DNA of 64,000 nt from Kineosporia mesophila (GTDB lineage: Bacteria; Actinomycetota; Actinomycetes; Actinomycetales; Kineosporiaceae): assembly GCF_021129235.1 (NCBI RefSeq), contig NZ_JAJOMA010000014.1:62001-126000 (forward strand), written 5' to 3'. Below the pieces are notes generated by a model that worked only from the letters and a program-made list of their open reading frames with translations, did no database searches and had not been told where the DNA came from. This document shows positions 1 to 8,086 of the stretch, in pieces (the stretch's first letter is position 1; every line of letters starts with the position of its first letter). The position numbers and the translations under genes were made by a program.

Positions 1-2
1 GA

Positions 3-329
3 TGCCTGGTGAACGCCCTGACCCCGGCCGTCTTCCGGGGCGAGGGCGTGACCTCGTACAGCCGCCCGGGCCGGATCCCGGGCAGTGTGAACCTGCCCTG
101 GACCGAGCTGGTCGACGGGCAGACGCTGGTGTGGCGCGATGCCCAGACCCGGGCGGCGGCGCTGGAACCGCATCAGGACCGGCCGGTCGTGGCCTACTGC
201 GGCGGCGGGATCTCGGCCACGGTCGACGTGTTCGGCTGGTACCTGGCCGGCCGTGACGACGTGCGCCTGTACGACGGCTCGCTGGCCGAGTGGTCGGCGC
301 AGCCCGACCTGCCCCTCCAGCTCGGCTGA
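3..329 (+). CDS. Rhodanese-like sulfurtransferase (5' end outside window)
   Basis: Only the C-terminal part is present; the frame is open to the left edge, so the start lies upstream. Rhodaneses move sulfane sulfur from thiosulfate or 3-mercaptopyruvate to a thiophilic acceptor through a cysteine persulfide. The visible piece has the second-domain pattern: RIPGSVNLPW near the start (the usual GHIPGA.N.pw) and an active-site loop AYCGGGISA with the catalytic Cys. An acidic-hydrophobic tail VRLYDGSLAEW matches the C-terminal G(S)..EW signature of two-domain thiosulfate/mercaptopyruvate sulfurtransferases. The next gene begins 7 bp after the stop, so the two are probably co-transcribed. Confidence 0.85.
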   Translation, partial: CLVNALTPAVFRGEGVTSYSRPGRIPGSVNLPWTELVDGQTLVWRDAQTRAAALEPHQDRPVVAYCGGGISATVDVFGWYLAGRDDVRLYDGSLAEWSAQPDLPLQLG

Positions 330-335
330 CTCCGG

Positions 336-746
336 ATGCGTCTTCTCGATCCGGCCATGGCGACGCCGGTGCCGTGGCGCAACGGGGCGGGCATCACCCG
401 CGAGCTGTGGAACGATGGCCCGATCCGGATCAGCGTCGCCGACCTGACCGCGGACGCCCCCTTCTCCGAGCTGCCCGGCATCGACCGGCTGTTCGTCCTG
501 CTGTCCGGATCCATCACCCTGGACGGCCGGGAACTCGGCCCGGGCGAACAGCTGCGGTTCGCGGGTGAGCGGCCCGTGGCCGCCGTCGTCCGTCATCCCG
601 GTCGTGCGCTCAACCTGATGATCCGCCGGGGCCATGGTTCCGGCGACATCACTCTCACGAGGAAGGCCCCGGATGAAGCCGATTTCGTCATCCGCCTCGG
701 TGACGACCGGTTCGCCGGGATCAGGCTGACCCCGGCGAACCGATGA
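336..746 (+). CDS. HutD/Ves family protein
   Basis: This 136-residue protein carries the family signature VPWRNGAGITREL near residues 10-22, which corresponds to the W(K/R)NG.G.TREI motif of HutD/Ves cupin-like proteins. The middle (RLFVLLSGSITLDGRELGPGEQ) is a typical double-stranded beta-helix turn. HutD is often linked to histidine utilisation and Ves to cold response, but the biochemical role is unsettled and no hut genes are nearby. It is shorter than the usual 180-200 residues, so the second cupin half is reduced. The ATG sits 7 bp after the rhodanese stop, which suggests translational coupling. Confidence 0.8.
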   Translation: MRLLDPAMATPVPWRNGAGITRELWNDGPIRISVADLTADAPFSELPGIDRLFVLLSGSITLDGRELGPGEQLRFAGERPVAAVVRHPGRALNLMIRRGHGSGDITLTRKAPDEADFVIRLGDDRFAGIRLTPANR

Positions 747-747
747 A

Positions 748-2115
748 TCAGCGCCGGTAGGCCGACGCCGGGTGGGTGTCGGCCACCCGGGGTGAACCCT
801 TGCCGCGGAAGTACTCGCGCAGGGTGTCGCCCTCGTACTCGTCCCAGACCCGTCCCCGGCGGCGCAGTTCCGGCACCACCAGGTCGACGAACTCACGGTG
901 CCCGGTCGGCGGGATCGGGTCGGCCAGGTTGAACCCGTCGATCTCCGCAGTCTCCATCCAGGCCTCCATCTCGTCGGCCACCCGACCGGGCGACCCGACG
1001 AACAGCGGCCCGCCGCCACCGACCCCGACGAACTCGGCCAGGGTGCGGGGCGTCCAGGTGCGGTCGGGGTCCATCGTGGTGAAAACGTCGACCAGCCCGC
1101 GGATTCCCTCGGTCTCGGAGTGCGCGAGCGGGGTGTCCGGGTCCAGCCCGGACAGGTCGATGTGCAGCAGCGCGCTCCAGCGGGCCAGACTGCCCTCCAG
1201 CGAGGTGTAGCTCTGCAGGTCGGCCAGGCGCTCGCGGGCGGCCTCGTCGGTGGCGCCGGTCACCACCGTGGCGATCGCGAAGATCTTCAGGTCGTGCGGA
1301 TCGCGCCCCTGGGCCTTCGCCTGCGCCCGGAAGCGGCGGGAGAGGTCCCGGGCCATCTCGGCCTTGTACGTGCTGACGAACACGCCCTCGGCGTGCTTGC
1401 CCGCAAAAGCGCTGCCCGACGGTGAGCTTCCGGCCTGGAAGATGACCGGTGTGCGCTGCACCGAGGGCTCGGACAGGGCGATGCCGGGAACGCTGAAGTA
1501 CTTTCCGCGGTGCTCGATCGGGTGCACCCTGGCCGGGTCGGCGAAGATCCCGGCGACGGCGTCGCGCACCACCGCGTCGTCCTCCCAGCTGCCCTCCCAC
1601 AGCTTGTAGACCACGTCCATGAACTCGTCCGCCATGAGATAGCGCTCGTCGTGCGGGATCTGCCGGTCCAGGCCGAGGTTGCGGGCCGCCGAGTCGAGGG
1701 CGGAGGTGACGACGTTCCAGCCGATCCGGCCGTCGGTCAGATGGTCGAGCGTGGTCATGGTGCGGGCCAGCGCGTAGGGCTGCTCGTACGTGGTCGACAC
1801 CGTCACCGCGAAGCCCAGCCGGCTCGTGGCGGCGGCCATCGCCGGGATCACCAGCAGCGGGTTGCCCGTGGGCGTCTGGATCCCGTCGCGCAGGGCGGCG
1901 TCGACGCGGCCCTGGTAGACCTCGAGCGGGCCGAGCGCGTCAGCGACGAAGAGGGAGTCGAACCCGCCGCACTCGAGGATCTGGGCGGTCTCCACCCAGT
2001 GCCGGACGGTGCGGTACTCGTGGGCGCGGGAATCGGGGTGGCGCCACAGGCCCATGGCCGTGTGGCCAACTGTGTTCTGCCGCAGGCCGTTCAGCCGCAT
2101 GCGCGGAATGCTCAT
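748..2115 (-). CDS. NtaA/SnaA/DszA-family FMN-dependent monooxygenase
   Basis: A 455-residue luciferase-like (LLM class) flavin monooxygenase of the NtaA/SnaA/SoxA/DszA branch, which uses FMNH2 from a separate reductase to oxidise sulfur compounds, aminopolycarboxylates and similar substrates. Typical segments are TVSTTYEQPYALARTMTTLD, GRIGWNVVTS, the NLG...HDERY substrate/flavin region, and PVIFQAGSSPSG. The length fits the family (430-460). It is divergent from a MetQ-MetN-MetI type importer, and in actinobacteria such pairs often serve assimilation of organic sulfur, so a sulfonate, sulfone or thioether substrate is plausible. The exact substrate cannot be read from sequence. ATG at 2115 is the first start; no strong ribosome binding site is seen. 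Confidence 0.9.
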   Translation of the reverse strand: MSIPRMRLNGLRQNTVGHTAMGLWRHPDSRAHEYRTVRHWVETAQILECGGFDSLFVADALGPLEVYQGRVDAALRDGIQTPTGNPLLVIPAMAAATSRLGFAVTVSTTYEQPYALARTMTTLDHLTDGRIGWNVVTSALDSAARNLGLDRQIPHDERYLMADEFMDVVYKLWEGSWEDDAVVRDAVAGIFADPARVHPIEHRGKYFSVPGIALSEPSVQRTPVIFQAGSSPSGSAFAGKHAEGVFVSTYKAEMARDLSRRFRAQAKAQGRDPHDLKIFAIATVVTGATDEAARERLADLQSYTSLEGSLARWSALLHIDLSGLDPDTPLAHSETEGIRGLVDVFTTMDPDRTWTPRTLAEFVGVGGGGPLFVGSPGRVADEMEAWMETAEIDGFNLADPIPPTGHREFVDLVVPELRRRGRVWDEYEGDTLREYFRGKGSPRVADTHPASAYRR

Positions 2116-2324
2116 GGCAGCAGACTATTTGGGATCGGACCAGGTTCGCGCGTGTCTCTCGTCTCGTGGGGTGCACATTCACCGGCTTTTTATACTAGTT
2201 TAATAGAGAACACACAGGAGAGAGGGGCGTGAACGAACCGAACGAACCACACTGCCGGAATGCGGGATTGGACCGTCACCGGAGCGTGACCTGCACCTGG
2301 ACATCTTCTGTTAACATCCATCGG
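2116..2324. promoter_or_regulatory. Divergent promoter region between the monooxygenase and the leader ORF/metQNI
   Basis: The region has an AT-rich island at about 2188-2208, unusual in this GC-rich DNA, with a TATACT -10-like hexamer (2191-2196, + strand) and A/T runs usable on the minus strand for the monooxygenase. A dyad GTCAC-N6-GTGAC lies at 2275-2290. TTAACAT (2311-2317) lies 7 bases before the GTG of the leader ORF, a spacing that suits a -10 element and a leaderless transcript. No -35 or regulator can be assigned with confidence. Confidence 0.4.
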
Positions 2325-2399
2325 GTGTCCAGCACCCTGCTCACCAGTCGCCGCGCGGTGGACTATGCCAGGGTCGCAAGCTCGCTCTGTCGGATCTGA
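2325..2399 (+). CDS. Putative Cys-containing regulatory leader peptide upstream of metQNI
   Basis: A 24-codon ORF starting GTG and ending TGA encodes a peptide with the core LLTSRRAVDYARVASSLC followed by Arg-Ile. This resembles the short actinobacterial leader peptides (pattern roughly RRxVDxxRVASxLC) found before sulfur uptake and assimilation operons. In mycobacteria, leaderless Cys-rich upstream ORFs attenuate downstream genes in response to cysteine supply. The GTG follows a TTAACAT element by 7 bases, so the transcript may be leaderless. The ORF lies 179 bp before metQ, with a GC hairpin in between. The start could lie upstream: the frame is open back to a GTG at 2229 that has a good AGGAG ribosome site. 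Function is inferred from resemblance and position. Confidence 0.65.
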   Translation: MSSTLLTSRRAVDYARVASSLCRI

Positions 2400-2503
2400 T
2401 TCCGCGTAACCGCCAGTATCTTCCGGCCCTGCCCGGCCCGATCATCCCTGGCTCACCGTTTCGTTACGCCCCCGCAGACCTCTTGTGACCGACACACCGT
2501 CGC

Positions 2504-2532
2504 CCGGTCCTGACATGACCTGTCCGGACCGG
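2504..2532 (+). terminator. Possible attenuator hairpin between leader ORF and metQ
   Basis: CCGGTCC (2504-2510) and GGACCGG (2526-2532) can pair as a 7-bp all-GC-flanked stem with a 15-base loop, about 105 bases after the leader-ORF stop and 47 bases before metQ. There is no clear U-tract. A role as attenuator or anti-attenuator is inferred from its place behind the leader peptide only. Confidence 0.3.
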
Positions 2533-2578
2533 TCGATGCCCCCTGCTCACATCCCAGACCCCCAAGGATGCCTTCACC

Positions 2579-3556
2579 ATGTCCGAGCCCATCACCCCGG
2601 CCGAGCCGAACGAACCCCAGCTCCCCGCCAAGCCGCGCGACAACCGCCGCACGGCGATCATCGCCGGTGCCGCTGTCGCCGTCGTCGCGATCGCGGGCAT
2701 CGCCTTCGCCGTCACCTCGGGCGGCGACGATGACGACGACACCGCCGCCGGTGTGGCGGGAACGACGAAGACCGTCAGCATCGGTGTCGCGGACGCCTCG
2801 CAGGCCTACTGGAAGACGTACCAGGACCTGGCCAAGAAGGAGCTGAACGTCGACGTCAAGCTGGTCAACTTCAGCGACTACAGCCAGCCGAACCCGGCGC
2901 TGAAGCAGGGCCAGACCGACCTGAACCAGTTCCAGCACATCCAGTACCTGGCCGACTACAACGTCACCAGCAAGGACACGATCCAGCCGATCGGCGCGAC
3001 CGCGGTCTACCCGCTGCCGCTGTACTCCACCAAGTACAAGTCCCCCGAGGAGATCCCGGCCAAGGCCAAGATCGCCATCCCGAACGACACGATCAACGAG
3101 GCCCGGGGCCTGCTCGTGCTCCAGGCGGCCGGCCTGCTCACCCTGAAGGACGGCGGCGGCGCCTTCTCCAGCGTCGACGACATCGACACCAGCAAGATCA
3201 AGGTCGTGCCGCTGGACGCGTCGCAGACCGCCGGCGCGGTGAAGAGCGGTTCCACCGCCGCCTCGATCGTGAACAAGAACTTCGCCACCGACGCCGGCCT
3301 GAAGACCGACGAGGCGATCTACCAGGACGACCCCTCCAGCGACGTGGCCGCGCCGTACGTCAACATCTTCGCCGCCCGCGCGGAGGACAAGGACAACCCC
3401 ACCTACCTGAAGCTGGCCGAGCTCTACCACGACGCGTCGGTCGAGAAGGGCGTGCAGGAGGCCAACGGCGGAACCGCGGTCTTCCGCGACACCTCCCCCG
3501 CCGACCTGCAGGCCGAGCTGGCGAAGGTGGAGGAACAGGCGCGTGCCGCCAAGTGA
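2579..3556 (+). CDS. metQ: MetQ/NlpA-family substrate-binding protein, membrane-anchored
   Basis: A 325-residue solute-binding component of a methionine/organosulfur-type ABC importer. After the N-terminus, an NlpA-family domain covers about residues 60-320 (KTVSIGVADASQAYWKTYQ; LVNFSDYSQPNPALKQGQTDLNQFQH; the APYVNIFAAR stretch near the end). Unlike classical MetQ lipoproteins there is no lipobox cysteine. Instead a hydrophobic helix at about residues 26-48 is followed by an acidic run GGDDDDD, so it should be held by a signal anchor. The stop overlaps the metN start by 14 bp. The ligand may be methionine or another sulfur compound; the divergent FMN monooxygenase favours the latter. The ATG at 2579 has AAGGA 11 bases upstream. 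Confidence 0.88.
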   Translation: MSEPITPAEPNEPQLPAKPRDNRRTAIIAGAAVAVVAIAGIAFAVTSGGDDDDDTAAGVAGTTKTVSIGVADASQAYWKTYQDLAKKELNVDVKLVNFSDYSQPNPALKQGQTDLNQFQHIQYLADYNVTSKDTIQPIGATAVYPLPLYSTKYKSPEEIPAKAKIAIPNDTINEARGLLVLQAAGLLTLKDGGGAFSSVDDIDTSKIKVVPLDASQTAGAVKSGSTAASIVNKNFATDAGLKTDEAIYQDDPSSDVAAPYVNIFAARAEDKDNPTYLKLAELYHDASVEKGVQEANGGTAVFRDTSPADLQAELAKVEEQARAAK

Positions 3557-4598
3557 CATCCACGTCCGCTTCGAGGATGTGACCAAGACCTTTCCCGGTC
3601 GCGGTCGCAAGGATCCCGCGCAGCAGGTGCTGCGCGGGATCGACCTCGAGATCCACCGGGGCGAGATCTTCGGCATCATCGGCCAGTCCGGTGCGGGCAA
3701 GAGCACGCTGGTGCGGCTCATCAATGGCCTGGAACCGGTCACGTCGGGCCGCATCACGGTCGGCGACCGGGTGGTCAGCGGGCTGAGCGAGCGGCAGCTG
3801 CGGGCCGTGCGGCGCGAAATCGGCATGATCTTCCAGCAGTTCAACCTGTTCCGGTCGCGCACGGTGGCCGGCAACGTGGCCTACCCGCTGAAGGTCGCCG
3901 GGGTGAAGCAGCCCGAGCGGGACCGTAAGGTCGCGCGGCTGCTGGACTTCGTCGGCCTGCTGCAGCGCGCCAACGACCACCCCGAGCAGCTCTCGGGCGG
4001 TCAGCAGCAGCGGGTCGGCATCGCCCGGGCCCTGGCCACCGACCCGTCGCTGCTGCTGGCCGACGAGGCCACCAGCGCGCTGGACCCGGAGACCACCCAG
4101 GACGTGCTCAGCCTGCTCAAGCAGGTGAACCGCGAACTGGGCATCACGATCGTCATCATCACCCACGAGATGGACGTGATCCGGCAGATCGCCGACCGGG
4201 TCGCGGTGATCGACTCCGGTCACGTGGTGGAGAGCGGCAGCGCGTACGACATCTTCGCCGCGCCGAAGACACCCGAGGCGACCCGGTTCGTCAGCAGCAC
4301 ACTGCGCGACCGGCCCTCGGCGGCCACTCTGGAACGGCTGCGGGTCTCGCACCCGGGCCGGCTGGTGACGGTGCGGGTGCAGGACCGGCCCGCGTTCCAG
4401 AACTCGCTGTCGGTGGCCTTCCTCCAGCGGGACGTCACGGCCGATCTGGTGTTCGGCGGCATCAGCGAGCTGCAGGACCGGCCGGTGGGCAGCCTGACCT
4501 ACTCGCTGACCGGTGGCGAAGGCTCCGTCGACGAGCTGCTGAAGCAGTTACGCGCCGACGGTTTCGACCTCGACGAGCACGAGGGGGCTTCACGGTGA
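3543..4598 (+). CDS. metN: MetN-type ABC transporter ATP-binding protein
   Basis: This 351-residue ATPase energises uptake with MetI and MetQ. The Walker A is GQSGAGKST (about residues 47-55), the Q-loop is IFQQFNLF, the ABC signature is LSGGQQQR, and the Walker B is LLLADEATSALD, followed by the H-loop in ITHEMD. A C-terminal NIL/ACT-like domain (about 265-351), typical of MetN, binds methionine in E. coli and causes substrate trans-inhibition; its presence supports a MetN rather than a generic polar amino-acid ATPase. The GTG start overlaps the metQ stop and the stop overlaps the metI start by 4 bp, so the three genes are translationally coupled. Confidence 0.93.
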   Translation: MPPSDIHVRFEDVTKTFPGRGRKDPAQQVLRGIDLEIHRGEIFGIIGQSGAGKSTLVRLINGLEPVTSGRITVGDRVVSGLSERQLRAVRREIGMIFQQFNLFRSRTVAGNVAYPLKVAGVKQPERDRKVARLLDFVGLLQRANDHPEQLSGGQQQRVGIARALATDPSLLLADEATSALDPETTQDVLSLLKQVNRELGITIVIITHEMDVIRQIADRVAVIDSGHVVESGSAYDIFAAPKTPEATRFVSSTLRDRPSAATLERLRVSHPGRLVTVRVQDRPAFQNSLSVAFLQRDVTADLVFGGISELQDRPVGSLTYSLTGGEGSVDELLKQLRADGFDLDEHEGASR

Positions 4599-5248
4599 AC
4601 GATTTCGACTGGGAAGTCTTCCGGACCGCCATCGGCCAGACGTTCTTCATCGTCTCGATCTCGGTCGTCGTCGGTGGCCTGATCGGGCTGCTGCTCGGCC
4701 TGGTGCTCTACGCCACCCGGCCGGGCAACCTGCTGTCCAGCCGCCCGGTGTTCATCCTGCTCAACGTGCTGGTGAACATCGTGCGCCCGATCCCGTTCGT
4801 GATCTTCCTGGTGGCCATCCAGCCGCTGATGCTCACCGCGATCGGCACGACGATCGGCACCAACGCGGTGACGTTCGCCCTGTCGCTCTCGGCGGCGTTC
4901 GCGGTGAGCCGCATCGTCGAGCAGAACCTGCTCACGGTGAACCCGGGCGTGATCGAGGCGGCCCGGGCAGCGGGCGCCGGGCCGGTGAGCATCCTGCTGA
5001 CCGTGCTCGTGCCCGAGGCCCTCGGCCCGCTGATCCTGGGCTACACGTTCATCTTCGTGGCGATCGTCGACATGTCCGCCCAGGCAGGCCTGTTCGGGGG
5101 TGGTGGCATCGGTGACTTCGCCATCACCTACGGCTCGCAGCGTTACAACTGGCCGGTCGTGTACATCAGCGTCGCCGCGATGATCATCCTGGTCCAGGCC
5201 GGGCAGTTCCTCGGCAACTACCTGGCCCGAAAGGCCCTGCGCCGCTAG
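4595..5248 (+). CDS. metI: MetI-type ABC transporter permease
   Basis: A 217-residue inner-membrane permease with about five transmembrane helices (for example TFFIVSISVVVGGLIGLLLGL near the start). The EAA loop, EAARAAGAGPVSILLTVLVP, contacts the ATPase. Length and topology match MetI (about 217 residues in E. coli). The GTG start overlaps the metN stop (GTGA). It is the last gene of the leader ORF-metQ-metN-metI unit; no obvious terminator hairpin directly follows. Confidence 0.92.
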   Translation: MNDFDWEVFRTAIGQTFFIVSISVVVGGLIGLLLGLVLYATRPGNLLSSRPVFILLNVLVNIVRPIPFVIFLVAIQPLMLTAIGTTIGTNAVTFALSLSAAFAVSRIVEQNLLTVNPGVIEAARAAGAGPVSILLTVLVPEALGPLILGYTFIFVAIVDMSAQAGLFGGGGIGDFAITYGSQRYNWPVVYISVAAMIILVQAGQFLGNYLARKALRR

Positions 5249-5301
5249 CCAGAACCGGGGACAGCCGACCATCGGCCGGCTGCCCCCGGACCCGGCGTCG
5301 A

Positions 5302-5430
5302 TCAGGGCATCCCCGAATCGGACGGCCAGGTCAACCGGGTCCGGGCCAGATCACTGCCGCGAATCCCCGTCTTCAGGTACACCTCCAGAATGTGCTGCAC
5401 ATCTGCCAGGTCGAGGCGGAAGACACGGGG
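5302..5430 (-). pseudogene. Possible C-terminal remnant, nucleotidyltransferase-like
   Basis: Minus-strand codons here have GC-rich third positions and read DLADVQHILEVYL, then GSDLARTRLTW before a TGA at 5302. The pattern resembles the C-terminus of nucleotidyltransferase-like proteins (KDLADVRAILE...LDLDYLRxW). No start, upstream domain or ribosome site is present, so if real it is a gene fragment. The rest of 5249-5506 shows nothing recognisable. This call rests on a short resemblance. Confidence 0.25.
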
Positions 5431-5506
5431 AGGCAAGGATGACGGCGCCCGGCACCGCCCGGAGGGACGGGCGATGTCGCGTGCACCGTCGCTGCGACGG
5501 ACCTTT

Positions 5507-5830
5507 TCAGGCCCGCGCGACCAGCCGCGGCCCCAGCGAAAGGCGTCCGAGACGGATGACGAAACCGGATGCCAGCAGCAGATATTCGGCAAGTTCCCGG
5601 GCCTGCTCGGCATTGACGTCGAAGAGGTTGCCCACCGTGATGCGCGGTGCCCCCACCTGCCTCACCACCGGATCGGCCAGCAGGTCGTAGTCGACCCGCT
5701 GGGCCACCCGCACCAGGATCGTGTCCCCGGTCGCCCTGACCATCCCGATCTCACGTTCGTGGTCGACGGCCTCTTCGTCCACCACCGAGGACCTCGTCCA
5801 CAGACCGTCCCCGTGAAAGATCTCGCGCAT
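5507..5830 (-). CDS. Small conserved-looking protein of unknown function
   Basis: A 107-residue ORF with an excellent ribosome site (AAAGGAGT, 6 bases before ATG at 5830). I do not recognise the family. It begins MREIFHGDGLW and has a hydrophobic, beta-rich centre (GDTILVRVAQRV), followed by VGAPRITVGNLFDVNAEQAR and a helical Leu-rich tail. There is no signal peptide or transmembrane helix. It is divergent from the XRE/DUF397 pair with a 134-bp shared intergenic region, so that regulator is a candidate for controlling it. In-frame starts further upstream (to 6037) run into the XRE gene and are unlikely. Confidence 0.65.
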   Translation of the reverse strand: MREIFHGDGLWTRSSVVDEEAVDHEREIGMVRATGDTILVRVAQRVDYDLLADPVVRQVGAPRITVGNLFDVNAEQARELAEYLLLASGFVIRLGRLSLGPRLVARA

Positions 5831-5964
5831 TCCTGACTCCTTTCGACACGTCCAGCCTGACCTCCGAGACATTGCCGTGCACGCATTCATGTCGGGAGTC
5901 CCGTTAACGGACACCCGCAGCGGGACTGGTTTTTGACTCATACGACATCTGTCACACGTGGAAT

Positions 5965-6786
5965 ATGTCCGTCGTGGTGAGGAAGTCCCTGGGCCGACAA
6001 CTCGCCGCGCTGCGCCATGCAGCGGGGGTGAGGCCATCGCAAGTTGCTGCTAGCAAAATCGCGAGCACGAGCAAACTGCATCGCCTGGAACACGGCGAAG
6101 TGTCCGTACGCCTGGAAACGGTGTGGGCCCTGTGCGATCTGTACAAGGCATCCCCGGAAGTCAAGAGCCGCCTTTCCGCGATGTCCCTGAATACCGATAA
6201 GAACGGTTGGTGGGAGGGGTTTTCCGATCTCATCGTCAATCCCCACTTCGGCACCTACGTCGAACTTGAATCCATCGCCGACGGCCTCTGCGCCTGGGAG
6301 GAACAGTTCGTCCACGGGCTGTTCCAGGTCCCCGAGTACACAGCCGCGATCTTTGACGCCCATTCGCAGGCAACCGGTCTTCAGCAGGACCGGAATCGGC
6401 AAGTCGCCTTCCGCCGGGAACGACAGAAGAACGTGTTCAATCGTGCGAACGCGATGCGGATGTCAATCGTTCTCGGTGCCGGTGCACTCCTGCAGCAAGT
6501 AGGCGGAGCGCGGGCTCTCGACGCCCAGCGAAAGCACCTGCTCACCGTCGCCGAGCGGCCCGGCGTCGACATCCTGGTCCTGCCGTGGACAGCACCGGCA
6601 CATGCCCTCATGGGCAGTTCACTGAGCCTCCTGCACTTCGATGCCGAGGACATCCCCGATGTGGCCTACGTCGAGGCCCTGTTCGGCGGGCGGTACGAGG
6701 AAGCAGCGGCCACGGTCAGCCTCCAGCGGAAGAAGTACGATCACTTGCTATCCCTGGCCGTTCCGATCGAGGAGTACCTGAGATGA
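5965..6786 (+). CDS. XRE-family regulator with DUF5753 domain
   Basis: A 273-residue protein with an N-terminal helix-turn-helix (LGRQLAALRHAAGVRPSQVA, then SKLHRLEHGEVSVR; about residues 8-65). A DUF5753 domain occupies the rest (WEEQFVHGLFQVPEYTAAIF, FRRERQKNVF, LPWTAPAHALMGSSLSLL). Such proteins are abundant in Streptomyces and relatives and usually pair with a DUF397 protein; some pairs (BldB/WhiJ-like) affect development. Here the ATG of the DUF397 gene overlaps the stop. The AT content of the first 300 bases is higher than in neighbouring genes. Confidence 0.92.
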   Translation: MSVVVRKSLGRQLAALRHAAGVRPSQVAASKIASTSKLHRLEHGEVSVRLETVWALCDLYKASPEVKSRLSAMSLNTDKNGWWEGFSDLIVNPHFGTYVELESIADGLCAWEEQFVHGLFQVPEYTAAIFDAHSQATGLQQDRNRQVAFRRERQKNVFNRANAMRMSIVLGAGALLQQVGGARALDAQRKHLLTVAERPGVDILVLPWTAPAHALMGSSLSLLHFDAEDIPDVAYVEALFGGRYEEAAATVSLQRKKYDHLLSLAVPIEEYLR

Positions 6787-6986
6787 CTACCGAGTCCCCT
6801 TGGATCAAGGCTTCCGCATCAGGAACAGAAAATTGTGTGCAGATGCGCCGCCACCGGGGCGCCCCCGAAGTCCGCGATTCCAAGAACCCCGACAACGACG
6901 TCCTCAAGCTCTCGGTGAACGCGACCACCGCGTGGCTCGACGGTGCCCGCCGGGGCGAGTTCGATCATCTCGCCGGGCACCCGTGA
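6783..6986 (+). CDS. DUF397 domain protein
   Basis: A 67-residue protein starting at the ATG that overlaps the XRE stop (ATGA). The features are those of DUF397: WIKASASG at the N-terminus (usual W.KSS.S...NCVEVA), an NCVQMR segment, VRDSKNP (the invariant RDSK.P), then WLDGARRGEFD in place of the common W..F...v..G.FD. DUF397 proteins are partners, probably antagonists, of the adjacent DUF5753/XRE regulators. A longer in-frame ORF starting earlier would lie inside the XRE gene and is rejected. Confidence 0.9.
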   Translation: MTTESPWIKASASGTENCVQMRRHRGAPEVRDSKNPDNDVLKLSVNATTAWLDGARRGEFDHLAGHP

Positions 6987-7163
6987 ACAGCTCGCGATTC
7001 GGAACTGAGTAGCGAGATCGCTACGCTGTGCGACCTTACCGAGCGCGAGCATCGCGGGGATCGGCCTGGGCCACCGCACAGACGAATCGATCAACGCCCG
7101 ATTAGCGAGCTAAACCGCCCATTAACCGGATTCTGATACCGTCCGGTACGGAATGCGCTTCGG

Positions 7164-8036
7164 TTGCGTTCGGGGCCTGGGCTCATCGGATCCTGGGCAC
7201 CCGGCGCCACGGCTGATGGGTGGCTCGGCTTGACCAATCCGCAGTGGGTGGGCGATGACATCGACCTCACCCGTCCCAGCGTCTCCCGGATGTACGACTA
7301 TTACCTCGGGGGCTTCCACAACTTCGGGCCCGACCGGGAGATGGCCGAGAAGGCGATCGCCGGCTGGCCGGAGCTTCCCCAGATCATGCGCGCGAACCGG
7401 GCGTTCCTGCGCCGCGGGGTCACGTACCTGATCGACCAGGGTGTGCGGCAGTTCCTCGACATCGGCTCGGGCATCCCGACGGTGGGAAACGTTCACGAGG
7501 TGGCGCAGGAGCTGGCGTCGGACGCCAGGATCGTCTACGTCGACACCGACCCGGTCGCCGTGGCGCACAGCAAGCAGTTGCTCGAGGGCAACACCGGCGC
7601 GGCGGCGCTGGCCGGTGACTTCACCCGGCCCGCCGACCTGCTCCAGGAAGTGCAGGAGCTCGGGCTGCTGGACCCGCAGCAGCCGACCGCGGTGCTGCTG
7701 AACGCCCTGCTGCACTTCGTGCCGGACGAGGCCGGACCCACGGAACTGATTGCGCACTACCGCGACTGGAGCGCGCCGGGCAGCTACCTGATGATCAGCC
7801 ACGCCACGCACGAGCTGCACCCCACCGAGCAGACGGAGGGCTTCAAGCAGCTCTACCGCAACGCGACCAGCCAGATGCGTTTCCGTGGACGGGACGAGGT
7901 CGCGACCTTCTTCGAGGGCTACGACCTGGTCGAGCCCGGCATCGAGCTGCTGACCCGCTGGCGCCCGGACGAAGACGCCTCGACCCAGGACGCGGAGCGC
8001 TTCCCGGGCTGGGCCGGAGTCGGCCGGAAGCTATGA
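7164..8036 (+). CDS. DUF574-family SAM-dependent methyltransferase
   Basis: Up to 290 residues, belonging to the actinobacterial S-adenosylmethionine methyltransferase family DUF574 (Methyltransf_19). The diagnostic N-terminal motif is DLTRPSVSRMYDYYLGG followed by NF..DR. The SAM-binding loop is FLDIGSGIPTVGNVHE, with YVDTDPVAV as the acidic loop and PTAVLLNALLHFVPD at motif IV. The substrate of the family is not known. The start is uncertain: TTG at 7164 is the first, but TTG at 7230 would give an N-terminus closer to the family norm. The intergenic 6987-7163 contains no visible gene. Confidence 0.88.
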   Translation: MRSGPGLIGSWAPGATADGWLGLTNPQWVGDDIDLTRPSVSRMYDYYLGGFHNFGPDREMAEKAIAGWPELPQIMRANRAFLRRGVTYLIDQGVRQFLDIGSGIPTVGNVHEVAQELASDARIVYVDTDPVAVAHSKQLLEGNTGAAALAGDFTRPADLLQEVQELGLLDPQQPTAVLLNALLHFVPDEAGPTELIAHYRDWSAPGSYLMISHATHELHPTEQTEGFKQLYRNATSQMRFRGRDEVATFFEGYDLVEPGIELLTRWRPDEDASTQDAERFPGWAGVGRKL

Positions 8037-8058
8037 GCAGCAGTTCCCCCTCTGCCCG

Positions 8059-8086
8059 ATGAACGAGACCGGATGAACGAGGCCGG
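8059..8086 (+). repeat. 14-bp tandem duplication before the GGDEF-EAL start
   Basis: ATGAACGAGACCGG (8059-8072) is followed directly by ATGAACGAGGCCGG (8073-8086) and then by the ATG of the GGDEF-EAL gene. Each unit contains its own ATG and a purine-rich stretch. The duplication places three ATG codons 14 bases apart, in three different frames. Confidence 0.7.

Noticed and set aside
2229-2578. SAM-I/SAM-IV riboswitch before metQ
   Set aside because: Looked for the conserved GGCAACC and closing GGTC/GACC elements and found none; the leader ORF explains the region better.
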